64,000 nucleotides of DNA from Bradyrhizobium nivariense (GCF_029846715.1 NZ_JARVWW010000031.1:1-64000), one strand, 5' to 3'; counted from the first letter of the stretch, positions 17,441 through 26,172 are shown. Translations and numbers: made by a program. The notes: generated by a model from the letters alone, not told the origin.

Positions 17441-17445
17441 AGTGG

Positions 17446-17787
17446 TCAGCCTATCAAAAATTGCTTGAGGCCTATCGCGGCCACAAGCCAGATCGCGAGA
17501 GCGGCGAGGGTGGCCTTGAGCGCCGACCATTCGGCCCGTATCAGCAACTGACATACAACAACGCTGTAAGCCGCCAGCGCGATCGAACCGAGGATCATCG
17601 AGCGGCCTTCAATCGCAACATAGTCGCCGCCATGTTTTGAGAAGGCGAGGCCGAGCGTTGCTAGAGCTACGGAGGGCGCGGCGCCAAACAATCCCGCGAA
17701 GCTCTTGGGCCGCAGCACGTCGCCTATGACCGCAAACAGGGAAACGACCAAACCGCCAATCAGAAAGCGCAGCGCGTAGTCCACCAT
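17446..17787 (-). CDS. DUF3147-family membrane protein
   Basis: This 113-residue protein has four hydrophobic helices and the recognisable DUF3147 core GDVLRPKSFAGLFGAAPSV. It follows the NRAMP-like gene by 19 bases and precedes the second DUF3147-like gene by 5 bases, so the three probably form one operon. Its role is unknown. Confidence 0.78.
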   Translation of the reverse strand: MVDYALRFLIGGLVVSLFAVIGDVLRPKSFAGLFGAAPSVALATLGLAFSKHGGDYVAIEGRSMILGSIALAAYSVVVCQLLIRAEWSALKATLAALAIWLVAAIGLKQFLIG

Positions 17788-17806
17788 TCCTCCTTGCTCG
17801 CCGTTT

Positions 17807-19165
17807 CTAGGACGATCCTGGCATCAGCATGCTGACCGCCATGCCGACGATGCAAAGAGCCATCGCCGCCGTCGACGCCCAGCCGAGCCAATAGAGCCAG
17901 CCTTCGACCACGAGCGTGCCCATCACGTCACGCCGTCTGACAAGCAGCATTAAAACGGTCATTACCGGTGCTGCCAGCACCCCGTTAATGACCGCACTCC
18001 AGTAAAGCGCCTTGATCGGATCAATTGGCGTGAAATTGAGCGCCACACCGAGGCCGACCGAGAGGGCAAGCACCGAATAAAACGCCACGGCCTGCCGCGG
18101 TTTGCGGGCGAGGCCAACCGGCCATCTGCGGCCTTCGCCAATGGCATAGGCTGTCGAGCCGGCCAGCACCGGAACGGCGAGCAAACCCGTACCAATGATG
18201 CCGAGTGCAAAAACGAGTTCGGCAAGGCCCCCCGCAATCGGCTTCAAGGCCGCCGCGGCCTGCGCCGATGACTGCACGTCGGTCACCCCCTGCTGATGCA
18301 AGGTAGCGGCTGTCGTGATGATGATCGCGATTGCAATGAGGTTTGAGAAAGCCATGCCGATCAACGTATCGAGGCGAATGCGCCAGAGCTCGCGCTCTTG
18401 AGGACGTGTGTCCTCCTTAAGTGGCTTCTTGTTGGGATTGATGCGCTGCTCCTCAGCTTCCTGCGAGGATTGCCAGATGAAAAGGTAAGGCGAAATCGTT
18501 GTGCCGAGAATGGCAACCAGCGTCGTCAGAAAGGCGCCGCTCCATTCGATCTTCGGGATGAATAGTCCCGTAAGGGCGTCAGCCCAGGGCACTTTGACGA
18601 CCGCCAGCGCGATCACATAGGCAAACAACACCAGCGTCAGCCATTTCAGGATTGCCACATAGCGCTTGTAAGCGATAAAGATCTGCGCCAACACGGAGAT
18701 GACCGCAAAGCCAACGACGTACAGGATCGCCGGCCCGCCAATCACCAGCTTTGCGGCATCCGCCATGGCCCCGAGATCGGCCGCAACATTGATGGTGTTA
18801 GCGACAAAAAGAAGACTGACCAGCGACCAGATCACCCAGCCCGGATAGTTGCGGCAGACATTTCCGGCGATGCCGTGCCCGGTCACCCGACCGATCCGTC
18901 CCGAAATCTCCTGGATCGCCACCATCAGGGGATAGCTGAGTAGCATCGTCCAGCCGATGCCAAAACCGAGCTGCGCGCCCGCTTGGCTGTAAGTGCCAAT
19001 CCCAGACGGATCGTCATCCGACGCGCCAGTGATCAGCCCGGGTCCAAGCCGCTTCAAAAGACTTCCATCCGGCTTTTTAGCGTCGGCCCTTGCCATGTGC
19101 TCCTCGGGGGTGGGACTGTCGCCGAGCGACCCGTCTGCAACGTCAGGAAGCAATGCGGGCTTCAT
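17807..19165 (-). CDS. NRAMP-family (SLC11-like) metal transporter, atypical site
   Basis: This 452-residue inner-membrane protein has about eleven helices and the NRAMP fold. The N-terminal region LLKRLGPGLITGASDDDPSGIGTYSQAG corresponds to helix 1. The canonical DPGN metal-binding motif is replaced there by DPSG. In the helix 6 region the usual M-P-H is replaced by ISPYLFIWQ. Loss of the helix 6 methionine is reported for NRAMP-related Mg2+ transporters, so the substrate may be Mg2+ or another divalent ion rather than Mn2+/Fe2+; that part is inference. It sits between a 28-residue miniprotein upstream and two DUF3147 genes downstream, all on the minus strand. Confidence 0.82.
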   Translation of the reverse strand: MKPALLPDVADGSLGDSPTPEEHMARADAKKPDGSLLKRLGPGLITGASDDDPSGIGTYSQAGAQLGFGIGWTMLLSYPLMVAIQEISGRIGRVTGHGIAGNVCRNYPGWVIWSLVSLLFVANTINVAADLGAMADAAKLVIGGPAILYVVGFAVISVLAQIFIAYKRYVAILKWLTLVLFAYVIALAVVKVPWADALTGLFIPKIEWSGAFLTTLVAILGTTISPYLFIWQSSQEAEEQRINPNKKPLKEDTRPQERELWRIRLDTLIGMAFSNLIAIAIIITTAATLHQQGVTDVQSSAQAAAALKPIAGGLAELVFALGIIGTGLLAVPVLAGSTAYAIGEGRRWPVGLARKPRQAVAFYSVLALSVGLGVALNFTPIDPIKALYWSAVINGVLAAPVMTVLMLLVRRRDVMGTLVVEGWLYWLGWASTAAMALCIVGMAVSMLMPGSS

Positions 19166-19287
19166 TGGCCAGCGGGCAACGCATGCCGAACGCGCGCGCG
19201 AGGTACCGCGTGAATATTACATCAGGGCTGCTCAGGGCACTTCGACAGTCCTTTGGCCGACAGGCTCGCCTGACCTGTGCCGCTGGT

Positions 19288-19374
19288 TTAATGGTGCCAG
19301 AAGATCGCGAGCAGCAGAATGATCGGCAGCGGTATGCCCAGCAACCACAACAATGCGCCTCGTCCAAAGCCCAT
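19288..19374 (-). CDS. 28-residue hydrophobic miniprotein
   Basis: The ATG at 19374 is preceded by GGAGAG and an EcfG-type promoter. The product is one membrane helix (ALLWLLGIPLPIILLLAIFW) with a GFGRG N terminus and a HH C terminus. Similar single-helix miniproteins occur widely in Bradyrhizobium. It leads the NRAMP/DUF3147 gene group. Confidence 0.65.
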   Translation of the reverse strand: MGFGRGALLWLLGIPLPIILLLAIFWHH

Positions 19375-19408
19375 GGCTCTCTCCTAGATTGATCTGTCCC
19401 TCGCATCC

Positions 19409-19434
19409 AACGCGTCCGTCCGGCGCACAGTTCC
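19409..19434 (-). promoter_or_regulatory. EcfG-type promoter upstream of miniprotein and NRAMP operon
   Basis: The minus strand reads GGAAC-N17-CGTT, with the -10 element about 35 bases upstream of the miniprotein ATG at 19374. Both elements match the EcfG consensus exactly. Confidence 0.75.
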
Positions 19435-19555
19435 TCGCCGGGAACGGTTTTCGAGGCGGTTGATTGAAAGACCAGGACGACTTGCTCTGCTTTCCAATCG
19501 CTCTTTTACGGAGATTGCTGCAGGGCGTAAGGACATCTGCGAGAGAAGGCAGTCG

Positions 19556-20116
19556 ATGACGATACGAGTGCATCCTTTGTCCGCCGATATCGAACTTGCG
19601 CGTGCGATTGCCCGACACACCCGTCCGCTGCCGGAGCGGATTTCGGGCGCGCTGACCTGGGGAGCGGATGAGCATATTCTGACCGCGGTTGCCATCGGAT
19701 GGTGGCTCTGGTGTCGCGCCAAACCACTGCCGCAGCGGCACGCGAGCGATCATGTGCTGCTGACGACGCTCGCCTCTGTCCTGTTGCCACACCTTCTAAA
19801 AACGCATTTTGACCAGGTGCGGCCGGACCGGCGCACCGTGCGCGGCCATCTGCATGGCATCCCGCTCTCCGGCCGCGCGCTGGATGCGTTCCCCTCGGGG
19901 CACGCCGTGCATGTCGGTGCCCTCGCATCTGCCGCCGCGGTCCTGCCGCCCGCCAAACGCAATCTTGCGTGGAGCCTCGGCGCCGTTCTGGTGTCGACAC
20001 GCATTCTCCTGCTGGCCCACTGGGCAAGCGATGTGCTTGCGGGTCTGGCGATCGGTTCAGTGCTCGAGCGCGTCATAAGGCGACTGACGGGATTTGGTCG
20101 TCAGGGCTCGACCTAG
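19556..20116 (+). CDS. PAP2-family membrane phosphatase
   Basis: This about 186-residue protein is a lipid/undecaprenyl phosphatase-like PAP2 protein. The three phosphatase motifs are visible: K-T-H-F-D-Q-V-R-P-D-R, FPSGHAVH and S-T-R-x5-H-W-A-S-D. The histidines in the last two motifs act in catalysis. Hydrophobic helices flank them. The ATG at 19556 follows GAGAGAAGG. The stop is two bases from the start of the isochorismatase-like gene, so they are likely co-transcribed. Confidence 0.85.
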   Translation: MTIRVHPLSADIELARAIARHTRPLPERISGALTWGADEHILTAVAIGWWLWCRAKPLPQRHASDHVLLTTLASVLLPHLLKTHFDQVRPDRRTVRGHLHGIPLSGRALDAFPSGHAVHVGALASAAAVLPPAKRNLAWSLGAVLVSTRILLLAHWASDVLAGLAIGSVLERVIRRLTGFGRQGST

Positions 20117-20118
20117 TC

Positions 20119-20727
20119 ATGGGCCAGCTTCTTGCACCCCCCGGTCCGCATGCCGTCCACCTCTGCATCGACATGCAAAGGTTATTCGCGCCGGGTGCCC
20201 CCTGGGCAACGCCCTGGCTGGAAAGTGCGTTACCCGAGGCAGTCAGACTGATTGCGCATACGCCGCGACGCACCGTCTTCACGCGCTTCATTCCGGTCCG
20301 CAACAAGGCCGAGGCGCGCGGCGTCTGGAAAATCTATTATGAGAAATGGGAATGCGTGACACGCGACAAAGTCGATCCGGTGTTGCTTGAGCTGATGCCG
20401 GACCTGACACGCTTTGTGCCGCCTGCCACAGTCATCGACCGCCAAACTTACTGCGCATTCACTAATAGCCGGCTGCAGGCCTTTCTGGATGAGCATCAGG
20501 TGGACACGCTGATCGTGTCCGGCGGTGAGACCGATGTCTGTGTGCTCGCAACGGTGCTGGCTGCCGTCGATATCGGATACCGTGTCATCCTGGCCGAAGA
20601 TGCGCTCTGCAGCTCGTCTGATGAAAGCCACGATGCGCTCATCAATCTTTACAGCAAGCGGTTCAGCTTGCAGATCGAGGTGACTCCCGTTGCCAGCATC
20701 CTTGCGAGCTGGAGCGTCGACGATTGA
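20119..20727 (+). CDS. Isochorismatase-family cysteine hydrolase
   Basis: This 202-residue hydrolase has the isochorismatase fold. The catalytic Asp is in LCIDMQRLF, and the nucleophile Cys is in SGGETDVCVLATVLAAVDIGY, the family hallmark. A lysine in the KIYYEKWE region could complete the triad. The substrate (an amide or isochorismate-like compound) is not readable. The ATG at 20119 begins two bases after the PAP2 stop. A decayed paralogue lies at 45009-45245. Confidence 0.85.
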   Translation: MGQLLAPPGPHAVHLCIDMQRLFAPGAPWATPWLESALPEAVRLIAHTPRRTVFTRFIPVRNKAEARGVWKIYYEKWECVTRDKVDPVLLELMPDLTRFVPPATVIDRQTYCAFTNSRLQAFLDEHQVDTLIVSGGETDVCVLATVLAAVDIGYRVILAEDALCSSSDESHDALINLYSKRFSLQIEVTPVASILASWSVDD

Positions 20728-20911
20728 CGGCCGGTCAATTGCCTTCCTGCGTAGCCTGGCGGGGAAACTGATTACCCGCTTGATTGGGGAGGCGTCGCGA
20801 TGTCGACGTTTGGCTGCTTCCATCAATGAACGAGAAGCCGCTTCGAAAATCGAGGCGTTGGCTGCCGACTATGCGCGGCGCTCGCCGCTTCCAAGGAAGC
20901 GAAGCCGGTAA
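20728..20911 (+). other. Possible small or truncated ORF
   Basis: An open frame with SRCRRLAASINEREAASKIEALAADYARR resembles the ends of small helical Bradyrhizobium proteins. It has no good ribosome site or start of its own. It may be a gene remnant. Confidence 0.3.
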
Positions 20912-20962
20912 AGGGTACGGACGATCTCAAATATCACGCCGTGCGCAGTAAGACCGGGCCGA

Positions 20963-21478
20963 CTAACGGGCCAGACGCTTGATGGTCTTGGCCGCACGGT
21001 TCGGGCCATGCCACCCGAGAAATTTCAGTTCCTTGTTTTCCAGCGCATTCGTCGCCCGAAAGAACTGTTCGAGATCGTCGCGCGCGTGGGCGGGGAGATT
21101 ACGGATATCCTTGAGATCCGTTTCGAGCGGTGACCGGTCAGGCACCGCAAACACACGATCGTTTCGCTCCTTCTTGCCTTTGCTTCTTTGTTCGACTTCG
21201 AGAACGCCGACGGGGCGACAGCGCAGCACGACGCCCGGATAGGTCTGCGCATCATGCAGGATCAGCACATCCAGCGGATCGCCGTCCTCGGCCTTGGTCG
21301 AGGGAATAAAGCCCCAATCGTAAGGATAGGTCAGACCCGCCATTAGGGGCTTCGCCAAGGCAAAAACACCAAGCTTGGGATCGAAATCCAGCTTGCATGA
21401 GCTTCCGCGCGGCGTCTCGACAACGGCGAAGATGTTGTCGTCGTCGGCCCAGCTCGGCAGTTTTGTCAGATTGGTCAT
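20963..21478 (-). CDS. ppa: Inorganic pyrophosphatase
   Basis: This 171-residue protein is a family I soluble pyrophosphatase, hydrolysing PPi to phosphate. The metal-binding signature AEDGDPLDVLIL is intact, as are TYPYDWGFIPST and the downstream KDIRNLP region. Length and motifs are normal for the family, although Bradyrhizobium also has other Ppa proteins. It lies 75 bases downstream of the DUF892 gene and may be expressed from the same EcfG-type promoter. Start ATG is at 21478. Confidence 0.88.
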   Translation of the reverse strand: MTNLTKLPSWADDDNIFAVVETPRGSSCKLDFDPKLGVFALAKPLMAGLTYPYDWGFIPSTKAEDGDPLDVLILHDAQTYPGVVLRCRPVGVLEVEQRSKGKKERNDRVFAVPDRSPLETDLKDIRNLPAHARDDLEQFFRATNALENKELKFLGWHGPNRAAKTIKRLAR

Positions 21479-21552
21479 GGCGACAATTGATCACGCGTTG
21501 GCATCGACAAAGGGGAGCGGTCCTGGCGAGATCATCCGCCAGACCCGGGGGA

Positions 21553-22068
21553 TCAGGCGGCGGTAGAGGCCTTCTTGTTGACGCCCTTGCGCAGCGCAAC
21601 TGTGTTGAGCTTGGTATTCGCTGCCTTTTCCTCGTTCAGGTTCGTGGTCAGGAAACGCACGATATCGTCGTGGCCGAGCTCTTCCGCCCAGGCGATCAGC
21701 GTGCCGTAGCGGCATATCTCGTAATGTTCGACCGCCTGCGCGTTAGCGACGATCGCCGCATCGAGTACCGTCTTGTCTTCGACCTCGCCGGCCGTCTCAT
21801 CCGCTTCCTTGATGATGCCGTCGATGGCAGGACATTGCGTGCCGCTCGGCGACTTGCCGAGTTTCTCGAAGGCCTTTTCGAGGCGCTCGACTTGCTTGTT
21901 CGTCTCTTCGAGATGGCCCTTGAGGCCCGTGACCAGATCCCGGTTGGTGGCCTTGTCGATCATTTTCGGCAATGCCTTGAGGATCTGCTGCTCGGCATAA
22001 TAGATGTCCTGCAAGCCGTGCAGCAGCAGGTCATCCATCGTCTTGATGTCTTTTGAGAATAGTCCCAT
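21553..22068 (-). CDS. DUF892 (YciE-like) ferritin-like protein
   Basis: This 171-residue four-helix protein is of the YciE/DUF892 family. The start MGLFSKDIKTMDDLLLHGLQDIYYAEQQI and the motif AVEHYEICRYGTLIAWAEELG are characteristic. Glutamates and histidines in these helices could form a di-metal site. The ATG at 22068 follows AGGAG; the open frame to 22083 lacks this. Family members are induced by stress and are linked to oxidative or osmotic protection. An EcfG-type promoter lies 30 bases upstream. Confidence 0.88.
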   Translation of the reverse strand: MGLFSKDIKTMDDLLLHGLQDIYYAEQQILKALPKMIDKATNRDLVTGLKGHLEETNKQVERLEKAFEKLGKSPSGTQCPAIDGIIKEADETAGEVEDKTVLDAAIVANAQAVEHYEICRYGTLIAWAEELGHDDIVRFLTTNLNEEKAANTKLNTVALRKGVNKKASTAA

Positions 22069-22097
22069 GGCTTCGCTCCTCAATCTTAAAGCGATGG

Positions 22098-22122
22098 AAC
22101 GGCGTGAACTGGGCTTTGTTCC
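22098..22122 (-). promoter_or_regulatory. EcfG-type promoter for the DUF892 gene
   Basis: The minus strand reads GGAAC-N16-CGTT, with the -10 about 30 bases upstream of ATG 22068. Both elements are exact matches. Confidence 0.78.
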
Positions 22123-22227
22123 TCATCGCCTTGCCCGCAGTCGGTTGCGCAGGTCCCGCGTTCGCCTTCCGAATTGGCGAATTCCCGTCCGCGAGAAGCA
22201 GGTCGCATAGCCTGCTGAGCGGCGCGA

Positions 22228-22253
22228 GGAACCTCGGCAGCAGGCCCAGCGTT
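22228..22253 (+). promoter_or_regulatory. EcfG-type promoter for the FAD-Rieske oxidoreductase
   Basis: GGAAC at 22228-22232 and CGTT at 22250-22253 are separated by 17 bases. It is back to back with the DUF892 promoter, making a divergent stress-promoter pair. Its position favours the ATG at 22276 over 22264 as the start, leaving room for a ribosome site. Confidence 0.75.
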
Positions 22254-22275
22254 TTGCCTTTCTATGGAGACTTGC

Positions 22276-23781
22276 ATGGTCAGCACCTCGCTCTGGATGG
22301 AGACGGAGATATTGCCGGAGACGGGTGCGCTCAAAGCTGATGCGCATTGCGATGTGGCAGTGGTCGGCTCCGGAATCGCTGGCCTGTCGACCGCCTACGA
22401 ACTCTCCAAGCGGGACCAGTCGGTGATCGTCATCGACCGCAAGGGCATCGCGAGCGGCATGACAGCGCGCACCTCAGCGCACCTTGCGCCGCTCTGCGAC
22501 GATCTGATGAGCGAATTCAAGAAACTCCGCGGCGCCGAAATCGCCAGGCTATTCTACGAAAGCCAGGCCGCCGCCGTCGATCGGATCGAGGAGATCCAGG
22601 CGACCGAAAAGATCGCCTGCGACTTCCGGCGGCTGGATGGGTACCTCTTTCAGGGCAACGGCATGCCGGCCGACATCATCGACCAGGAATTGGAAGCGGT
22701 GCAGGAAGTCGGCGCGCCGGTCCATCGACTGGTCGGCATTCCGCTCAAGGGATGTGAAAGCCGCCACGTGCTTCGTTATCCCCGGCAGGCGACTTTCCAT
22801 CCGCTGAAGTACCTTGCTGGAGTTGCCGCGGCTTGTGAGGCGAACGGCGTCCGCTTCTTTGCCAATAGTCCTGTCGAAGAAGTTGCGGAACGGGACGGCG
22901 CCGTCACGCTGCGAACAGCACAGGGGCAGATCACGGCGGCTCACGCCGTGATCGCGACCAACGCCTCGATTGCCGACCGCTTCCAGCTGCATGCCAAGGT
23001 CGCTCCCTACCGCACTTATGTGCTCGCTTTTGCGATCGCGCGTGGCGAACTTCCCGACGCACTCTACTGGGACACCGAGGATCCCTACCACTATGTGCGG
23101 CTGCAAACGGGTCCAGACGATCATGATTTCGTTCTTGTCGGCGGCGAAGACCACAAAAGCGGCGAGGCGAATGACGCCGACCAGCGCTTTGCCCGGCTGG
23201 AGAGCTGGGCGCGTGAATTGATTCCGGCTGTTGGCGGCGTCACGCACCGCTGGTCGGGACAGGTACTCGACACCATCGATTATGCCGGCTTCATTGGCCG
23301 CGAGCCCGGCAGCGAGCGCATATACCTCGCGATGGGCGACTCCGGTCAGGGTCTGACCCATGGTGTGATGGGAGCAATGCTGAACTCGTCTCTCATTCTC
23401 GGCGAAGATCACGCCTGGAAGTCTGTTTATGCGCCGGATCGCAAACCTCTCGCAGCGGCGAGGAATTTCCTGCGCGAGAACATGACGATTTTGCAAAACC
23501 TCGCCGAGTATGTGACGCCGGGTGAAATCGCCTCGCTCGAGGAGCTTAAGCCGGGCGAGGGCGCCATCCTGCGTCGCGGTCTCGAGAAGATCGCTGCCTA
23601 CAGGGACAAAGCAGGCGAGCTGCATTTGCATTCGGCAAGCTGCACCCATATCGGCTGCCATCTGCACTGGAACAGCTTCGAGACCTGCTGGGACTGTCCA
23701 TGCCACGGCTCGATCTTCGCGCCCAATGGCCAGCCGATCAATGCGCCGGCCGTTTCGGCCTTGCGACCCGTTCAAAGATAA
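22276..23781 (+). CDS. FAD-dependent oxidoreductase with C-terminal Rieske domain
   Basis: This is a 501-residue DAO-type flavoprotein. The FAD-binding motif is VAVVGSGIAGLSTAYELSK near the N terminus. The substrate domain includes the FAD-contacting VIATNAS region. A Rieske [2Fe-2S] domain sits at the C terminus, with CTHIGCHL and CWDCPCHGS supplying the two Cys and two His ligands. Such fusions occur in stress gene clusters of alphaproteobacteria and may pass electrons to or from an unknown amine or amino acid. GGAG lies just before ATG 22276; ATG 22264 is an alternative. A related FAD gene without Rieske follows immediately. Confidence 0.88.
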   Translation: MVSTSLWMETEILPETGALKADAHCDVAVVGSGIAGLSTAYELSKRDQSVIVIDRKGIASGMTARTSAHLAPLCDDLMSEFKKLRGAEIARLFYESQAAAVDRIEEIQATEKIACDFRRLDGYLFQGNGMPADIIDQELEAVQEVGAPVHRLVGIPLKGCESRHVLRYPRQATFHPLKYLAGVAAACEANGVRFFANSPVEEVAERDGAVTLRTAQGQITAAHAVIATNASIADRFQLHAKVAPYRTYVLAFAIARGELPDALYWDTEDPYHYVRLQTGPDDHDFVLVGGEDHKSGEANDADQRFARLESWARELIPAVGGVTHRWSGQVLDTIDYAGFIGREPGSERIYLAMGDSGQGLTHGVMGAMLNSSLILGEDHAWKSVYAPDRKPLAAARNFLRENMTILQNLAEYVTPGEIASLEELKPGEGAILRRGLEKIAAYRDKAGELHLHSASCTHIGCHLHWNSFETCWDCPCHGSIFAPNGQPINAPAVSALRPVQR

Positions 23782-23783
23782 GG

Positions 23784-25055
23784 TTGCGTGACGAAATCAC
23801 TTCACCTGTTTTTGGGAGCTGTTCCATCTTCAAAGACGAAGATATCGAACAGGACGACCTGCGCAGCGCCCGAACACCATGGGCGGTTCTGCCGCTGCCG
23901 TCCATAGAGCCGATCACCGACAGCTTTCGCTGCGAGGTCCTGGTCGTAGGCGCCGGTATCACGGGTGCCCTGGTGGCTGAGCGTCTGACCCGGCAGGGTC
24001 GGCAGGTCATCATCATCGATCGCGAGGTTCCAAGCCTCGGCAGCACGGTCGCCAGCACCGCAATGCTACTTTGGGAAATCGACCGTCCGCTTTTCCAACT
24101 CACACAGCTTTACGGTTTGGAGAAGGCAGTCCGCTGCTATCGGGCCAGTCATCAGGCCGCTCGGGGATTACGGGCGTTGATTGCACAGTATGGAATCGCG
24201 TGTCACATGCGGCCGCGTCTCTCGCTCTATCTTGCCGCCGATGACAGTCCGAAACTCATCCAGGACGAATATAGCCTCAGAAGCCGCGCTGAGCTGCCGT
24301 CCCTCTTACTGGGACATGCCGAACTTCTCCAACGCTTCGCGATCGCCCGCGCGGGCGCCATCCTCTCGAGGGACGCAGCCGACGCGGATCCCGTTCTGCT
24401 CACGCGCGGCCTGCTCGATCTGTCACTCAAGCGCGGCGCCCGCCTTCTGAAGGCCAACGCGGTTGCTTATGACGGCGCCGCCTCGACCGTGACCGTCGGC
24501 CTTGAAGACGGGTTTTCGATCGAAGCGCGCCGTGTGGTGCTTGCGACAGGCTATGTCATGCCGGACATCGTGCGGCCCACGGCTCAACAACCGGCCTCCA
24601 GTTGGGCGATCGCAACTGCGCCGCAGGCGGCTAATCTATGGCCGGGGCAGGCGCTCATCTGGGAAGCGACTCAGAACTACCATTATGCCCGTACGACATC
24701 CGATGGACGCATCATCTTCGGCGGTGAGGATGATCATGGGCTCATTCAGCCTGACGCTCGTGACGCGGCGACCCCGACAAAGGTGAGGGTGCTCGAGCAA
24801 CGCCTGAGAGCTCTCTGGCCGCGCACCTCCAGCCACGTTGCATTCGCGTGGTCAGGAGCCTTCGACACCACCCGCGACGGGCTGCCGCTCATCGGCGCAG
24901 TGCCCGGCTCCAAGAATATCTTTGCGGCCTTTGGCTATGGCGGTAACGGGATCACCTTCAGCCTCCTCGCCGCGGAGCTCATCGGCTCGCTTCTTTCGGG
25001 AGGATCGTCGCCCCTGCTCGATGACTTTGCGATCGACCGTGACATTTCCGGCTAG
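23784..25055 (+). CDS. FAD-dependent oxidoreductase (DAO family)
   Basis: This flavoprotein of about 423 residues has the dinucleotide motif VLVVGAGITGALVAERL and the C-terminal GLPLIGAVPGSKNIFAAFGYGGNGITFS region typical of DAO proteins. It resembles the first half of the preceding protein but lacks the Rieske domain. The frame is open back to ATG 23700, but that part overlaps the Rieske coding region. TTG 23784, three bases after the upstream stop, is the likeliest start, though it is not certain. The two genes form a tandem pair under one EcfG-type promoter. Confidence 0.8.
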   Translation: MRDEITSPVFGSCSIFKDEDIEQDDLRSARTPWAVLPLPSIEPITDSFRCEVLVVGAGITGALVAERLTRQGRQVIIIDREVPSLGSTVASTAMLLWEIDRPLFQLTQLYGLEKAVRCYRASHQAARGLRALIAQYGIACHMRPRLSLYLAADDSPKLIQDEYSLRSRAELPSLLLGHAELLQRFAIARAGAILSRDAADADPVLLTRGLLDLSLKRGARLLKANAVAYDGAASTVTVGLEDGFSIEARRVVLATGYVMPDIVRPTAQQPASSWAIATAPQAANLWPGQALIWEATQNYHYARTTSDGRIIFGGEDDHGLIQPDARDAATPTKVRVLEQRLRALWPRTSSHVAFAWSGAFDTTRDGLPLIGAVPGSKNIFAAFGYGGNGITFSLLAAELIGSLLSGGSSPLLDDFAIDRDISG

Positions 25056-25252
25056 CGGCGGGCGACAAGGCAGCCAAGCATGAAAGCGACGAGCAATAAG
25101 GGAAGCGGAGCCTCACGAACCACGTCGCGGAGAAAGCCGAGCGCTTGGCTAGGGGCCTGACCCTCTTCGAGACTCTGCCGCACAGTGGGGGCAGTCTCCC
25201 GCACGCCTTCCGACACTTCTTTCACTTTCGCCATGGCGTCTTCGCTGTCCAT
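25052..25252 (-). CDS. Small stress-type membrane protein with REAPLP motif
   Basis: This 66-residue protein has an amphipathic charged N-terminal part (EGVRETAPTVRQSLEEGQAPSQ). It ends in a tail anchor, REAPLPLLLVAFMLGCLVARR. A paralogue with the same tail lies at 44286-44495. The stop region overlaps the end of the convergent FAD gene. The function is unknown, but the architecture resembles DUF883/ElaB-like tail-anchored stress proteins. Confidence 0.7.
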   Translation of the reverse strand: MDSEDAMAKVKEVSEGVRETAPTVRQSLEEGQAPSQALGFLRDVVREAPLPLLLVAFMLGCLVARR

Positions 25253-25740
25253 TTGATCCTCCGCCTACAGGCCTCCCGCACAACAAATGTCTCGGCAGCT
25301 ATCCGTTCCTGCAACCCACGACGACGCGGATGCGGATCGTTGCCTTCCATGACTTGAGGAGCGACATGGGAGGTCGCAGCCAGACGGGTGAAAGCAGCAT
25401 CTGAAGCGGTGCGACTTGCAACGCGCAATATGTCGGCCATCACTTTGCTTTTCCGATCGCCGGAGGCGTCAACGCGGCGGTCGCCTTGTACGGCGTCTCC
25501 GAAAATACTCGAATGCCTTGGGAGCAGGGACGCGCGTCCTTTGGACAGCATCGCTTGACGGAGAAGTGGCCCATCCGAGGAGATTGGACGGGCCACTTTT
25601 CGAAGCGAACTTCCATTTACTCAATGCATGTGAATTTACCAACAGCCGGCGCCGCCGATGACGATCGCCGCGGCGACGACCTACAACAGGAATACTGGCA
25701 ACTGTATTTGCCTGGGCAGATGCCGATCCTTCCGAAGTTC
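25253..25740. other. Intergenic stretch, no supported gene
   Basis: Open frames on both strands lack ribosome sites and coding character. One weak candidate is a minus-strand frame starting MADILRVASRTASDAAFTRL (25222-25437); it would overlap the downstream gene start and is not called. Confidence 0.45.
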
Positions 25741-25968
25741 TTACTGCTCGGTGCAGACCTTGGTGGTCTTGACTGCGGACTCCGCTTCCGTCTTGGTCTT
25801 GTAGACACCGTCGCCCACGACTGTCGTGGTGGTCGTCGTCGGCTTGGTGTCGACCACGGTGCACTTCTTCGTGGTGGCATCGCGGATGATGTAGAACTCG
25901 GCGGCACTGGCCGCCTGGGTACCCAGAGCGAACGCGGCGAGCGCGCCGCAGACGATCAGCTTCTTCAT
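25741..25968 (-). CDS. Small secreted protein
   Basis: This 75-residue protein has a signal peptide (KKLIVCGALAAFALGTQAASAAEF) and a ~50-residue mature part. The mature part has two cysteines (KKCTVV and KVCTEQ, probably a disulfide) and a poly-Thr run. The ATG at 25968 follows GAGGAGACAG. It has an EcfG-type promoter and is divergent to the DUF1236 gene. The function is unknown. Confidence 0.75.
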   Translation of the reverse strand: MKKLIVCGALAAFALGTQAASAAEFYIIRDATTKKCTVVDTKPTTTTTTVVGDGVYKTKTEAESAVKTTKVCTEQ

Positions 25969-26005
25969 TTCTGTCTCCTCCAGTGGCTTCAAAGTAGTCA
26001 CTGCC

Positions 26006-26030
26006 AACGACGGGTCCAGTTGCAAGTTCC
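26006..26030 (-). promoter_or_regulatory. EcfG-type promoter for the small secreted protein
   Basis: The minus strand reads GGAAC-N16-CGTT, with the -10 about 38 bases upstream of ATG 25968. Confidence 0.75.
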
Positions 26031-26130
26031 ACTTGTTCCCGAAAGCGGCCGTAGCGCGCTGCCGTGGTGTCGCAGCAATCTTCCTCTCGCTGGAACAAAT
26101 GCAATTTTGATTGCCGAGTTTTCCCGATCT

Positions 26131-26155
26131 GGAACTCGGCCCGCCATCGCGTGTT
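26131..26155 (+). promoter_or_regulatory. Possible EcfG-type promoter for the DUF1236 gene
   Basis: GGAAC-N16-TGTT, with one mismatch in the -10 (T for C), lies 30 bases before ATG 26185. It is back to back with the promoter at 26006-26030. Confidence 0.5.
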
Positions 26156-26172
26156 AAGGGGCGACCGCATTC

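Noticed and set aside
22549..23775. Minus-strand frame of 408 codons
   Set aside because: It is antisense to the FAD-Rieske gene with no recognisable domain.
25222..25437. Minus-strand frame starting MADILRVASRT
   Set aside because: It overlaps the start of the 66-residue gene, lacks a ribosome site, and has no known family.
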